DNA of 47,990 nt from NCBI GenBank assembly GCA_947498445.1, contig CANMLK010000005.1, positions 1-47,990 on the forward strand, in the 5' to 3' direction. Position 1 is the stretch's first letter; every line of letters starts with the position of its first letter. The translations under genes and the position numbers were made by a program. The DNA is from Beijerinckiaceae bacterium. GTDB lineage: Bacteria; Pseudomonadota; Alphaproteobacteria; Rhizobiales; Beijerinckiaceae. This document shows positions 9,062 through 18,918 of this stretch, piece by piece. A model generated the notes under the pieces. That model saw only the letters and a program-made list of their open reading frames with translations. It was not told where the DNA came from and did not search any database.

Positions 9062-10210
9062 ATGTCGTTTGATCTGCCAGAAGAACTCATTTTGCTGCGC
9101 ACAAATCTGCGGCGCTATGTGGACAACGAAATGATTCCCCACGAGATGAGCTGTTTGCAAGGCGACGAGCTCGTTCCGGAATATGCCGCAAGGTTTCAGG
9201 ACGGCATGAAGAAGCTGGGTCTCTGGATGATGGACGTGCCATGCGAGTATGGCGGTCAGGGATTAAACCTTTTTCAGAAGTCAGTCGTTTGGGAGGAACT
9301 GGGACGATCGGCGGCGTTGCCACGAAGCGACAAGATCACCGGCCCGCAGGTTAGGTCGATTCTGTACGCTTTGGAAGGCGACATGCGCGAACGCTATTTG
9401 TTCCCCGTTCTGCGCGGCGAAAAGTCAGCCTGCTTTGCCCAGACAGAGCCCGATGCTGGTTCGGATCCGGCAAACATGAAGACAATGGCTGTGGCGGACG
9501 GCGATCATTATGTAATCAACGGCGTGAAGCGCTTCATTACCGGCGCCGGTACAGCTGATTTCATGCAGTTGCTCGCCGTCACCGACAAGACGCTTGGAAC
9601 GCGTGGCGGAATATCCTGCTTCATCGTAGACATGAATACCCCCGGCGTTTCCCTCGGCGCCCGGCATGACACTATGATGGGAGATCGCCCCTGGGAGATT
9701 ATCCTTGATAACGTCCGGGTGCCAAAGTCGCATCTCATTGGCGGTCTGGGCGCAGGTTTCTCTGCTGGACAAAAGTGGATAGGCGCCGGACGTATCAAGC
9801 ATGGCGCGCGCGCCGTGGGGGTTGCTACTCGTGCATTGGAGATGGCTGTCGGATACGCGAAGCAAAGGGTAACCTTCGGCCGCCCGCTCTCTGAACGCCA
9901 GGGAATTCAATGGCAGCTGGCGGACATTTATATGGATGTTGAAGTTGGCCGCATGTTGGTGCGCAGAGCCGCACAAATGATCGATGCGGGCCAGGAGGCC
10001 AGAGTCGAGACTTATCACTGCAAGTATTTCTGCGATGAAATGGCGTTCCGCGCACTCGACGTTTGTATGCAGATACATGGCGGAATCGGATTAACGCGAG
10101 ACATGCCGATCGAGCGAATGTGGAGACGTCAGCGTGGCGACAGAATTCTTGAAGGCGCCAGTGAGGTCATGCAAACGGTAATCGCCAGGCACGTATTGAG
10201 ACAGTTTTGA
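9062..10210 (+). CDS. Acyl-CoA dehydrogenase
   Basis: FAD enzyme introducing a 2,3-double bond into an acyl-CoA, passing electrons to ETF. In 382 residues it shows the full family layout: N-terminal helical part, CFAQTEPDAGSD near 121-132, the beta domain with FITGAGTADF, and the C-terminal helices with QIHGGIGLTRDMPIERMWR. ILEGASEV near 364-371 carries the Glu at the catalytic-base position of medium-chain enzymes. Ribosome site AGAAGGG is weak. It is divergent from the hydratase-lyase/ligase operon and could supply the unsaturated CoA ester for that hydratase-lyase, for example desaturating a dihydrocinnamoyl-type CoA; this is inference. Receptor 5 follows after 292 nt in which I see no gene. 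Confidence 0.93.
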   Translation: MSFDLPEELILLRTNLRRYVDNEMIPHEMSCLQGDELVPEYAARFQDGMKKLGLWMMDVPCEYGGQGLNLFQKSVVWEELGRSAALPRSDKITGPQVRSILYALEGDMRERYLFPVLRGEKSACFAQTEPDAGSDPANMKTMAVADGDHYVINGVKRFITGAGTADFMQLLAVTDKTLGTRGGISCFIVDMNTPGVSLGARHDTMMGDRPWEIILDNVRVPKSHLIGGLGAGFSAGQKWIGAGRIKHGARAVGVATRALEMAVGYAKQRVTFGRPLSERQGIQWQLADIYMDVEVGRMLVRRAAQMIDAGQEARVETYHCKYFCDEMAFRALDVCMQIHGGIGLTRDMPIERMWRRQRGDRILEGASEVMQTVIARHVLRQF

Positions 10211-10502
10211 GTCCCGACAGCGTTGTCATATTATCGATATGCGATGCAAGAAGCGGCAGTCCCAGAGTTTCACTCAGGTGCGACTACCTCGCGCCACGTT
10301 CTCATCGCCGCCGCGCGAAACGTGTGGGGCGTGGAGGCTGAGGTCAGATGAAGCTGGACGTTGCAGGTCTTTTATAAGACGGCGTGGGATGAGAGGAAAC
10401 TCCGCGCTGCAGTGGTCGGCTACCCCAAGGCCGCCGCCTTTGCTTTGCGTCGTTCGCAGTTTAAGATCATTCAAAGAACCAACAAAAAATGAGAGGGAAG
10501 GA

Positions 10503-11567
10503 ATGAAAAAAATCCTCATGGCGTCGATCAGCGTCATCGCCGCCACAGCCTCGTTCCCCACCGCAGCATCGGATAATGTGTCCCGCTTCTATTCCGGCAA
10601 GTCGATCCAGCTCGCCATTGGATATGGCGTGGGGGGAGGCTATGACGCCTATGCTCGGGCGCTAGCGCGTCACATGGGCCGACACATCCCCGGAAATCCG
10701 AACATCGTGCCGCAGAACATGCCTGGCGCGGGTAGCCGCGTCGCAGCGAATTGGCTCTACAACGTTGCGTCCAAGGACGGGAGCGCAATGGCGATGGTGG
10801 GCCAGAACACGCCTCTCGACCAGGCGCTGCGCGAGAAGGGCATCCAGTTCGACGCGGCGAAATTTAACTGGATAGGAAACCCGATTGTAGACAATAACTA
10901 CACTTTCGCCTGGGCTCCATCTGGTCTCAACAGCATGGAGGACGTTTTGAAGAATGGCGGGCTGATCTGCGGGGGCAGCGGCGCCACGTCGCCTTCCGTG
11001 CTCAATCCGCAAATTCTCAACAACCTCTTTAACGGCAATATCCGGATCATCTCGGGATACCCGGGTGGCAACGAGGTCAACCTCGCGATGGAGCGCGGCG
11101 AGGTCAACTGCCGTGGGTCAAACAGCTGGGCGTCCGTGAAGGCGACGCTCGGCCAGGCGCTCAAGGATAAGAAGCTCAGTTTTCTCGTGGAATGGGGCCT
11201 CGATCCGGAGCCGGAGGTCGCCGAGTACATGGGCGGCAAGGTGCCGCTGGTCACGAATCTGGTCACGGATGAAAACGACCGGCGGGCGCTGGAACTCATC
11301 GTGTCCGGATCCCCGCTTGGACGTCCGCTGATCGCGCCGCCGGACGTTCCTGCGGACCGCGTCGAAGCTTTGCGCCGCGCCTTCGACAAGACGGTTATCG
11401 ACTCAATCTTCCTTGCCGAAGCGAAGAAGTTGGATCTGGACATCAATCCCTTGCCTGGCGAACGTTTGCAGAAGGTCGCCGCGCAAACCGTCAATGCGTC
11501 TGAAGCCATTGTTGAGCGCGCTCGGATGCTGATCCGGCCTGGCAAGATCGAGGACCGAAAACAATGA
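10503..11567 (+). CDS. Bug/TctC-family solute-binding protein (receptor 5)
   Basis: A 354-residue receptor starting at ATG 10503 after GAGAGGGAAGGA; an open frame 88 codons longer upstream is not coding-like. Signal ends near AAS-D24. Loops are GGGYDAYAR and NMPGAGS. It pairs with the receptor at 25557: both have NWIGNP, GYPGGNE, NLAMERGEV and the motif RGSNSWAS followed by KAT. It has two cysteines (in LICGG and EVNCRG) offset from the disulfide pair of receptors 1, 6, 7 and 8, which may form a different bridge near the cleft. It is followed by a second receptor and an ornithine cyclodeaminase-family gene on the same strand. Confidence 0.93.
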   Translation: MKKILMASISVIAATASFPTAASDNVSRFYSGKSIQLAIGYGVGGGYDAYARALARHMGRHIPGNPNIVPQNMPGAGSRVAANWLYNVASKDGSAMAMVGQNTPLDQALREKGIQFDAAKFNWIGNPIVDNNYTFAWAPSGLNSMEDVLKNGGLICGGSGATSPSVLNPQILNNLFNGNIRIISGYPGGNEVNLAMERGEVNCRGSNSWASVKATLGQALKDKKLSFLVEWGLDPEPEVAEYMGGKVPLVTNLVTDENDRRALELIVSGSPLGRPLIAPPDVPADRVEALRRAFDKTVIDSIFLAEAKKLDLDINPLPGERLQKVAAQTVNASEAIVERARMLIRPGKIEDRKQ

Positions 11568-11767
11568 TTTTGCGAGCACTGTTCTGCGTCACGCGCAGCT
11601 TGGTCTAAAGTTGGAAAAGCCGCGCGTTTGCTTTTCTGAGGCTGCAATGCATATCGGGCTTTTTGCTGACGGGCTTCACTTGCACCCGTTGTGAATCGCC
11701 ACATCTGTGGATCAATGTCTGCCGGCGCTGGGCGGCCGCGCACTTTGAATCAACGAGGGAGGGAAAC

Positions 11768-12784
11768 ATGAGAACGATTTTACTGGCGGGAGTGGCGCTC
11801 ACCTCAGCAGGCAGTCTGTGTGCGCCCGTGCTGGCGCAGGATTTCTACAACGGGCAAACGGTGCGCTTCATCGTCGGCTACCCGACAGGCGCTACGTTCG
11901 ACACCTATTCGCGCGCACTGTCGCGACACATGAGCAAGCACATTTCCGGGCGCCCAGTCATCGTGATCCAGAACATGCCTGGCGCGGGAAGCCTCACGGC
12001 GACGAACTACATTGCGAACGTCGCGCCTAAGGATGGTTCGGTCATCGGAATGCCGAACCCGGTGAACACTGTCGAGCCGCTTCTCAATCCGCAGGTTGCG
12101 CGCTTTGATCCGCGGAAGTTCTCGTGGATCGGCAGTATGAACACGGAAATCAGCACGTGCGGTTTCTGGAGTTCCAACGTGTCGAACATCGAAGATCTGC
12201 GCACGAAGCCTGTTGTTGTGGGCTCGACGGGCCCCACGGCCGGATCGACGCTCGACTCGCGTGTGATCGCGAGCGTGCTTGGCTTCAATTTCAAGATCGT
12301 AACGGGTTATCCCGGTCTTGCGGAAGCGCGGCTCGCAGCCCAGAAGGGCGAGGTTGACGGGCATTGCGGCCTCACCGTTTCGAGCCTAAAGGCCGATCTA
12401 TGGGAGGATTTTAAGAAGGGTATCGCGAAAGTCCCGATTCAGATGGGGCTGACGAAACACCCCGACCTGCCGGACGTGCCGAACGCCTTCGACATGGTGA
12501 AGTCGCAGGAGGACCGGCAGGTGCTCACGCTTATCTTCGGGCCATGGACATATGGGCGCCCCGTGCTTGGGCCCGAAGGGGTTCCTGCGGACCGGCTGAA
12601 GATTTTACGCGAGGCGTTCATGGCGACATTCAAGGATACAGAATTCTTGACGGAGGCCGCCAAACTGAATCTTGAAATCCAGCCGCTGGGGCCGGAGGTC
12701 GTCGAAAAAACGGTCGCAGACATCTTCAATTCGCCCGCATCGGTCGTCGAGCGGACGCGCAAGATCCTCGGCATCATCCCCTGA
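11768..12784 (+). CDS. Bug/TctC-family solute-binding protein (receptor 6)
   Basis: A 338-residue receptor starting at ATG 11768, 5 nt after GAGGGAGGG; signal ends at VLA-Q24. First loop GATFDTYSR, second turn NMPGAGS, then APKDGS. Cys131 and Cys200 are 69 residues apart and match the cysteine pair of receptors 1, 7 and 8. The late segment LTKHPDLPDVP is almost identical in receptor 7. It is 28 nt upstream of the ornithine cyclodeaminase-family gene and almost certainly in its operon, so an amino- or imino-acid ligand is possible. Third-position GC is visibly higher than in receptors 2 and 3. Confidence 0.93.
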   Translation: MRTILLAGVALTSAGSLCAPVLAQDFYNGQTVRFIVGYPTGATFDTYSRALSRHMSKHISGRPVIVIQNMPGAGSLTATNYIANVAPKDGSVIGMPNPVNTVEPLLNPQVARFDPRKFSWIGSMNTEISTCGFWSSNVSNIEDLRTKPVVVGSTGPTAGSTLDSRVIASVLGFNFKIVTGYPGLAEARLAAQKGEVDGHCGLTVSSLKADLWEDFKKGIAKVPIQMGLTKHPDLPDVPNAFDMVKSQEDRQVLTLIFGPWTYGRPVLGPEGVPADRLKILREAFMATFKDTEFLTEAAKLNLEIQPLGPEVVEKTVADIFNSPASVVERTRKILGIIP

Positions 12785-12812
12785 ACGGACTCGCAAATAC
12801 AGGACTGACCAG

Positions 12813-13880
12813 ATGCCTATCATCATCACCGACGACGACGCGATGCGTCTGCTCTCGATCCCGGAAGCGATCGAGGGAATGCGCGTGGCCTTCAGCGACC
12901 TTGCGACGGGCAAGGCGGTCAACCCGCCGCGCCTGCGCTACAAGTCGGGCACGAAGGACCCGCGGCGAAACTACTTCGCCAATATTCATGCGGGCGCGGT
13001 GCAGAGCTATGAAGCCGCCTGCGTGCGCGCGGGTTCGCACTTCATGCTGATGGACGAGAGGAACTCCGAGCGACGCACGCTCGACAATCCAGATCCGGTC
13101 AACTGGACGATCATCATCCTCTACAGCCTGAAAACTGGCGAGCCGCTCGCCTTCATGCACGAGACGCACCTGAGCGGCTTCCGCGTCGGCGCGACGACGG
13201 GGCTCGCGGTGTCCCAGTGCGCGCGCGAGGACGCGCAGGTGCTCGGGCTCTTCGGCACAGGCAATCAGGCGTTCCCGAACTGCCGCGCCATCTGCGCCGT
13301 GCGACCGATCAAGACCGTGAAGGTCTACAGCCCCAGCGTCGCCCATCGCGAGGCGTTCAAGCGACGCATGGCGAACGAACCGATCGAGGTCGTCACTGTC
13401 GATGATCCGCGCGAGGTGGTGCGGGGCTCGCATATTGTTTGCTGCGCAACCAATTCGAAAGTGCCGGTTCTGCAAGGCGAATGGCTGGAGCCCGGGCAGA
13501 TGGTCATCTCCATCTGCAATTCGGACGTGATCGACAAGCGCAACGAGGTAGACGAGACGACATTCGCGCGCGCGTCCGACATCGTCATCAATGACTGGGA
13601 GAGCGTGATCGGAAACCGTCAGACTGAACTGCTCGATCCCATCGAGAAGGGGCTTGTTGACCGCGCTCGCGTGCATGAACTGGGCGACATTGTCGCCGGC
13701 AAGGTCAGCGTCAAGCAGACGCCGGACTCTATTCTCTACTACAAGAACAACACGGGCCTCGCGATCCAGTTCGTCGCGTGCGGCGCCATCCTGCATCGCA
13801 AACTGATGGAGGAAGGAACGAACAAGGTCATTCCCGGCGAATGGCTCGCCAGCAAGAAGTACTCGCTGCCGCCCGTCTAA
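12813..13880 (+). CDS. Ornithine cyclodeaminase / mu-crystallin family protein
   Basis: NAD(P)-dependent enzyme family that includes ornithine cyclodeaminase, alanine dehydrogenase and ketimine (pyrroline-2-carboxylate) reductases. The 355-residue protein starts at ATG 12813. It shows the substrate-side segment HLSGFRVGATTGLAV, the Rossmann motif LGLFGTGNQA near 143-152, and VCCATNSKVPVL, the usual strand before the second half. The position that is normally Arg/Gln after the Rossmann glycines is unusual (QAFPNCRA). True cyclodeamination cannot be told from imine reduction by sequence alone; the latter is common in the family. The gene follows two receptors in one operon, suggesting metabolism of the amino or imino acid they bind. 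Confidence 0.88.
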   Translation: MPIIITDDDAMRLLSIPEAIEGMRVAFSDLATGKAVNPPRLRYKSGTKDPRRNYFANIHAGAVQSYEAACVRAGSHFMLMDERNSERRTLDNPDPVNWTIIILYSLKTGEPLAFMHETHLSGFRVGATTGLAVSQCAREDAQVLGLFGTGNQAFPNCRAICAVRPIKTVKVYSPSVAHREAFKRRMANEPIEVVTVDDPREVVRGSHIVCCATNSKVPVLQGEWLEPGQMVISICNSDVIDKRNEVDETTFARASDIVINDWESVIGNRQTELLDPIEKGLVDRARVHELGDIVAGKVSVKQTPDSILYYKNNTGLAIQFVACGAILHRKLMEEGTNKVIPGEWLASKKYSLPPV

Positions 13881-14364
13881 GCGTCGTCGGCGCTATCACG
13901 ATTCATCGCGCGCAGACACGTTGTGCTAGATGTCGCGCGAAAACCGCGCATAGGCGTCATATTCACCCCGGCGTGCTCCTGAGAGCATCGAGAGCGCGCG
14001 CTCTTTGTAGAGCGCTGCCGCACCGCTCTCAGATCTCTGTGCGAAGACAGGCCCGGCCGCAGCGAAAAGGCCTGGTTGTGACCGCGGTCACATGAGGCAC
14101 ACAGCTTTTTGCGTGCGACGCGAGCAATGCGTTCTAAATCCGAATAACGGGCTGTCGCTGTTGCATACAACTATCAAACAATGAGCGTCATTACGACCAA
14201 TCACTCAAGGCGACTTCGCGCGCACAAAGAGGCACGATGCTGCGCTCGCCCGTTACTTCTGCGGCTGCGCATGATGTCACCCGAGATCACGTTTATCAGC
14301 AAGCCGCATGTCTGGTGGCGCGGCCCCGGGGTGTGAGCGGCAGGAGCAGATATTATAAACCGGA
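13881..14364. other. Convergent intergenic region without a recognisable gene
   Basis: This 484-nt stretch lies between the 3' ends of the cyclodeaminase-family gene and the enoyl-CoA hydratase. Short open frames on both strands give no family-like protein. It contains the palindrome-rich segment described at 13979-14032. Confidence 0.6.
13979..14032. terminator. Nested inverted repeats, possible transcript end structure
   Basis: Outer arms CTGAGAGC (13979-13986) and GCTCTCAG (14025-14032) enclose a perfect 14-bp palindrome AGAGCGCGCGCTCT (13991-14004). RNA from either strand could fold here, 100 nt after the plus-strand gene. There is no T-run, so an intrinsic terminator is not proven; it could be a protein site. 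Confidence 0.35.
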
Positions 14365-15093
14365 TCAGCGTCGCTTCATCTCTGATGACGAATTGATTGT
14401 TGCATGGATATTGCGGGCATAGTCCACCGCACCTTGGACATCCATATGCATCGCTGTCCGCAGATATTCCTTCACGCCCAGTGTGGCAGGGGGAGGGGCG
14501 CGCAGGATAGCAGCGCAAATCTCTTCGATGTGAGCGTCTGCTTTGTCGACGCTAACGACATCTCCGACTATGCCAAAGCTGAGAGCGCGCGATGCGCTGA
14601 TGAGTGAGGATGTGTATACAAGGTGCGCAATCGCTTTGCGCGAAAGCCTGTCCACCAGTGACGACATCACCATTGTGGGCATGGTGCCGTGTGACATCTC
14701 GGGGATCTGGAACAAGGCAGTATCGGTTGCAATCGTGATGTCGCAAAGAGCTGCTATCGAGCATCCAAAACCGAGCGCCTTACCCTGAACCAGCCCCAGA
14801 ATCGGAACCGGAGCGCTCCGGAAAGCGCCGTAGCAATCAAATATCACTTCCGTGGACCGGCGGCGCTGAAGCGCCTCCTGAGCCGATACTTTCGGTCGGC
14901 CGGTGGCTCGCCCAACGCAGAAGTCACTTCCCGCACCGCGCAGGACGACAAGTCGCGATCTGTGAGCAGCGGACTTGAGCAAATCCGTGAGTTCAGCCGC
15001 CATTTCGTCAGTGACGGCGTTGCCGCTGTCAGGCATGTTTAGCGTCAGATGCAGGATATCACCGTGTTCTCTGACGATTATGTCATCCGTCAT
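14365..15093 (-). CDS. Enoyl-CoA hydratase/isomerase-family protein
   Basis: Crotonase-fold protein of 242 residues from ATG 15093, which has AAAGG 10 nt upstream; a TTG six codons earlier is possible. The oxyanion-hole segments are VLRGAGSDFCVGRA and GKALGFGCSIAALCD; the second catalytic region reads IPEMSHGTMP with a Glu. It is not close to the HCHL-like protein at 7990 (no SEINWG). Which acyl-CoA it hydrates or isomerises is unknown. It is 93 nt downstream of the lone molybdopterin subunit and is the last gene of a possible operon running from 21377. Confidence 0.87.
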   Translation of the reverse strand: MTDDIIVREHGDILHLTLNMPDSGNAVTDEMAAELTDLLKSAAHRSRLVVLRGAGSDFCVGRATGRPKVSAQEALQRRRSTEVIFDCYGAFRSAPVPILGLVQGKALGFGCSIAALCDITIATDTALFQIPEMSHGTMPTMVMSSLVDRLSRKAIAHLVYTSSLISASRALSFGIVGDVVSVDKADAHIEEICAAILRAPPPATLGVKEYLRTAMHMDVQGAVDYARNIHATINSSSEMKRR

Positions 15094-15186
15094 TTGCGCA
15101 GTGCCTTTCAATCGATGGACAGGATTTCGGGCTCCTTGTCATGCCTTTCGGCTTTAAGGAGTCCTCATCTCGGGCAATGTATTTTC

Positions 15187-17556
15187 TCATGGTTGACATG
15201 CTTCGGTGGCCGACCGGATTGCTCGCCATACCTTTTCCGGCGTTGCGGGCATCTCGACATGTTTCACGCCAAACTCGGAAAGAGCATCGACGATAGCTCC
15301 GATAATAACAGCGAGCGCAGGCGTCGTGCCCCCTTCGCCGCCGGCGCGAATGCCGAGCGGGTTGCTTGGTGAAGCAACTTCGCTGATCGCTGTATGAAAC
15401 ATTGGCAAATTAGCGGCGCGAGGAATGCAATAATCCATGAATGAACCAGTCAGAAGCTGTCCATCTGTAGGATCATAAACGATTTGCTCCAGGATAGCCT
15501 GCCCAATTCCCTGTGCGGCGCCCCCGTGGGTCTGACCGCGCAAAATCATCGGGTTCACGGCCCGGCCCACGTCGTCAACGGCAGCATAGGTGATGATGTG
15601 CACCCGGCCGGTTTCGGGGTCGACCTCTACCTCGCAAGCATGCGACCCGTATGGATAGCCCGCAAATCGCACGGTCTTTTCGCAAGTAGCCGCAAGCACG
15701 CCATGGAGTTCTGCCGACGGCAGAGTCCGCTCGTGCATTGCGCTTGCGATAGCAAACAAGTCGATCGAGCGGTCCGTTCCACTAACCAGAAAACGGCCGC
15801 GTTCAAAAGTCAGGTCAGAAGTCGAGACTTCAAGCAGTTCGGCGGCTGCACGCTTTCCCATTTCCAGGATTGCCGACGTAGCTTCCCCAATAACGATACC
15901 CGCCAGTCGCATAGACCGGCCCGAGTGAGATCCCCCTCCTACGCTGACGCGATCTGTGTCTCCTTGAATGAGGCGAACTTTCTCGATCTGAATGCCCAGC
16001 CATTCACTGATGAGCTGCGCAAAGCTGGTCTCATGACCCTGACCGGTCGATTGCGTCCCAATAACAACGTCTACCCATCCCTCCGGCAATATTGTGATCT
16101 CTGTACGCTCGCGCGGGTCGCCAGTGGTGATCTCGATGTAATTCGCAATTCCGAATCCACGGCATTGGCCCCGGCGCCGTGCTTCCTGGCGTCGTGTCTC
16201 GAACTGATCCCAGTCGCACATACGCAAGGCGGCTTCCATCGTGTCGCCGAAATTCCCATTGTCGTATGTCAGGCCAAGCGGGTTGGCGTATGGCAGACGA
16301 TCCGGCGCGATTAGATTACGTCTGCGAAGCTCAACCCGATCTATGTTGCATTCTCTCGCGGCAATATCGATGAGCCGCTCAATCACGAATGTGGCCTCAG
16401 GTCGCCCAGCGCTGCGATAGGATGTGGTTGGAACCGTGTTCGTCAATACCGCAAGAGCCCGGACATGAGCGACGGGGATGTCATAATTGCCGCTCATCAG
16501 GCCCGCGCCTTTTGCAAGTGGCGTAAAGGCGACGGTATGAGAGCCAAGATTACTTACATTGGTGCTTCGAATAGCAAGAAACCTCCCTGAGGCGTCCAGC
16601 GCAAGCTCCGCTTCCACATGTAAATCGCGCCCCTGGTAGTCAGACAGGAAACACTCATGCCGGCTGGATGTCCATTTCACCGGCCGCTTCACCTTACGCG
16701 CAGCCCAGCAGACAAGCCCCGATTCACGATAGAAATTGTTGCGCGTCCCGAAGCTTCCCCCCACATCGCGATTGACCACCCGGACGTTGCTGGAGGGCTC
16801 GCCCAACACCGACATAAGCTGGCTCTTGTGCCGGATTACGCCGCCTCCGCCGGAATACAGCGTGTAGAGCCCGGTTGCAGGCTCAAAAATCCCGATCGCC
16901 GCACGGGGCTCAAGCGGGGCGCCCGACACCCGCTGCACCCATGTTCTGAGTCGAGCTACATGTTTCGCTTCAGCAAAAGCCGCCTTAACGCCAAGAGGGT
17001 CGCCAATTTCGGCGTTGATCGCAATGTTGGAATCGTGGTTCTCCCAAATCCGGACGGCGTCCGTTTGCAGCGCATCGAGCGCCGACGTGACAGCCGGGAG
17101 CTCTCCATATTCAACCAGAACGCGCTCAGCAGCCTGGCGCGCGGCTGCGTTCGTCTTGGCGATGACCATCGCTACGGCTTCGCCAACAAACCGAACCTTG
17201 TCGGTCGGCAAGAGATCTTGAGGCGTTGTGAAGACCGGTGACCCATCAATATTATACAGCTTTACGTCCGGGCCTTTCTTTATGGCCGCTCGGGACGGGA
17301 TTGGCTGGAGCCCGTCAGAAGCGACATCCTGCCCGGTGAAAATATTCAGCACCTCGTTGTCCTGCCGAGCGAATGCAGTATAAATCCTGAGGATGTGCGC
17401 GTGAGCGCGCGTTGACCTCACGAAGCAGGCGTATACCTCACCATCGAAACGCCAGTCGTCACTGAACTGCCCCTTGCCGGTCAGAAGGCGGTGGTCTTCT
17501 TTGCGCCGGACCGGCATTCCGATTCCGGTGTTGTCTTCGACGCGCGCAAGGGTCAT
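15187..17556 (-). CDS. Molybdopterin-binding large subunit, xanthine dehydrogenase / CO dehydrogenase (CoxL form II-like) family, unaccompanied
   Basis: Molybdenum hydroxylase catalytic subunit of 789 residues. Visible parts: the N-terminal a/b hammerhead domain (GKGQFSDDW near 28), the cofactor segment DVGGSFGTRNNF, the loop SYRSAGRPEA where true CO dehydrogenases have AYRCSFR, GQGHETSFAQ, and the catalytic Glu741 in RAGGEGG. The loop says form II, so the substrate is an aromatic, aldehyde or N-heterocycle-like compound and not CO. No iron-sulfur or FAD subunit is adjacent; the three-subunit set at 40375-44021 has its own large subunit. It either borrows partners or uses ones encoded elsewhere. 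It lies 99 nt after receptor 7, on the same strand as the amidase and receptor 8. Confidence 0.9.
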   Translation of the reverse strand: MTLARVEDNTGIGMPVRRKEDHRLLTGKGQFSDDWRFDGEVYACFVRSTRAHAHILRIYTAFARQDNEVLNIFTGQDVASDGLQPIPSRAAIKKGPDVKLYNIDGSPVFTTPQDLLPTDKVRFVGEAVAMVIAKTNAAARQAAERVLVEYGELPAVTSALDALQTDAVRIWENHDSNIAINAEIGDPLGVKAAFAEAKHVARLRTWVQRVSGAPLEPRAAIGIFEPATGLYTLYSGGGGVIRHKSQLMSVLGEPSSNVRVVNRDVGGSFGTRNNFYRESGLVCWAARKVKRPVKWTSSRHECFLSDYQGRDLHVEAELALDASGRFLAIRSTNVSNLGSHTVAFTPLAKGAGLMSGNYDIPVAHVRALAVLTNTVPTTSYRSAGRPEATFVIERLIDIAARECNIDRVELRRRNLIAPDRLPYANPLGLTYDNGNFGDTMEAALRMCDWDQFETRRQEARRRGQCRGFGIANYIEITTGDPRERTEITILPEGWVDVVIGTQSTGQGHETSFAQLISEWLGIQIEKVRLIQGDTDRVSVGGGSHSGRSMRLAGIVIGEATSAILEMGKRAAAELLEVSTSDLTFERGRFLVSGTDRSIDLFAIASAMHERTLPSAELHGVLAATCEKTVRFAGYPYGSHACEVEVDPETGRVHIITYAAVDDVGRAVNPMILRGQTHGGAAQGIGQAILEQIVYDPTDGQLLTGSFMDYCIPRAANLPMFHTAISEVASPSNPLGIRAGGEGGTTPALAVIIGAIVDALSEFGVKHVEMPATPEKVWRAIRSATEACQP

Positions 17557-17655
17557 CTGGGCAGTCGCTTCCTTTGGGTTGATCCTGCCACACGGGACTC
17601 GACCCGTCGGCGCCGGACTTTCTCACTCGCCTCTCTGGTCGTATCCGACATGGTT

Positions 17656-18741
17656 TTATTTGAGTAGTTCGGCCGCCCTTGCAACGAGAGGGGGAGGGGC
17701 TGCGTAGACGCTTCGGACGAGCGCCTCGAGCTCAGCGCCGGGGATCGGTGAGATCTCGAGTTTGGCCTTGTCCGTCTCAGCAAGCAGTTCCTTATCTTGC
17801 ATCGCCGCCATGAAGGCGTTTCTCAAAGCAGCGGCGCGTTCGCTCGGAAGATCAGGTGGCGCCAGGAAAGGGTAGGCCATCGTCTGACGCGCAAACAGCA
17901 GCTTGAGCAGTTCCCGATCCTCCGCATTCTGCGCTAGATCAACTACGGAAGGGACTTCGGGAAGATCGGGATGTTTGGTAAGACCGATTTGCACCAGGAT
18001 GTTGACCTTTTTTTCGTCGATCCATCGCTGATGAGACGCGCGAATGCTGGACCATGACCAACCGCAGCGGCCGCCGACTTCACCGCGTTCCATTGCTAAG
18101 TTCATATCATTACCGCCGCGGTATCCCGACACCATCCGCATCTTGGCGCCAAGCACACCGTTAATTATGCTTGTAAAGACGTATGAATCGCTCCCTCGGC
18201 CTGTCGTGCCAACCGTCAGTTCCGAGCGCTGAAGGTCCTTGAACGCAGAAAATTTGCTCGTGTGCCACGACACACAAAGGCTGATCTCGCTGCTAGTGCT
18301 GCCGATCCAGGTAAAGCGTGTCGCATCGAACTGCGCAGCCTTGTTGCCGAACAGCGGTTCGAAAGCGGTGCTCCGGTAAATGGTGCCAAAAGCGGTCCCA
18401 TCTTTGGGCGCAGTATTGTATAAAAGATTAGCGAGACGAAGGCCGCCGGCGCCCTCCAGGTTTTTCGTCACGATGTTCGGATGTCCAGGGATGTGTTTGC
18501 CCATGTGCCGCGCCAGGATGCGGGCATTGGTGTCATATCCACCGCCGGGACCAGAACTGATGAAGAGCTCTATGCTCTTGTCTTTGTAGAATTCCGCTAA
18601 ATTGCCTTCTGCAACTGCTGGCGACGTCGATACGATGCTGGCGGTAGTGACCAGCATCGCCAAAATCGGAAATGGATGTCTGTATCTCTTCATGAGAGGT
18701 GCGTGCGTACGTTTCACGCATGAACTTGCCCGCAGCAACAT
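17656..18741 (-). CDS. Bug/TctC-family solute-binding protein (receptor 7)
   Basis: Receptor of 361 residues from ATG 18741, chosen for GGGAGG 5 nt upstream; the n-region is long and a second Met (residue 17, MKRYRH) could be the translated start of a standard signal ending at AVA-E45. First loop GGGYDTNAR, second turn NLEGAGG, then KDGT. Cys156 and Cys226 are 70 residues apart, matching the pair in receptors 1, 6 and 8. LTKHPDLPEVP links it to receptor 6. It lies between the amidase (177 nt upstream) and the lone molybdopterin subunit (99 nt downstream). Confidence 0.92.
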   Translation of the reverse strand: MLLRASSCVKRTHAPLMKRYRHPFPILAMLVTTASIVSTSPAVAEGNLAEFYKDKSIELFISSGPGGGYDTNARILARHMGKHIPGHPNIVTKNLEGAGGLRLANLLYNTAPKDGTAFGTIYRSTAFEPLFGNKAAQFDATRFTWIGSTSSEISLCVSWHTSKFSAFKDLQRSELTVGTTGRGSDSYVFTSIINGVLGAKMRMVSGYRGGNDMNLAMERGEVGGRCGWSWSSIRASHQRWIDEKKVNILVQIGLTKHPDLPEVPSVVDLAQNAEDRELLKLLFARQTMAYPFLAPPDLPSERAAALRNAFMAAMQDKELLAETDKAKLEISPIPGAELEALVRSVYAAPPPLVARAAELLK

Positions 18742-18918
18742 TTGCTCCTCCCGTTTCCCCGTATATTGGCCTCGACGCAAGTGAGGTTTTCTATTTTGTC
18801 TACGTTTTACTTTCAAGCGTGTCAAACCACACAAACCCGCTTGACATGAGCTTTCAGCGCATTGGGGCCTGCCAACATTCAAGTTGCGTCCGTGCAATTT
18901 CGACGGATGAAAATACGT

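Noticed and set aside
12774-13796. Open frame of 340 codons on the minus strand
   Set aside because: Antisense to the ornithine cyclodeaminase-family gene, which has clear motifs; no motif in the antisense product.
13877-14518. Short minus-strand frames between the cyclodeaminase and enoyl-CoA hydratase genes
   Set aside because: No ribosome site or family resemblance; the second overlaps the real hydratase gene in another frame.
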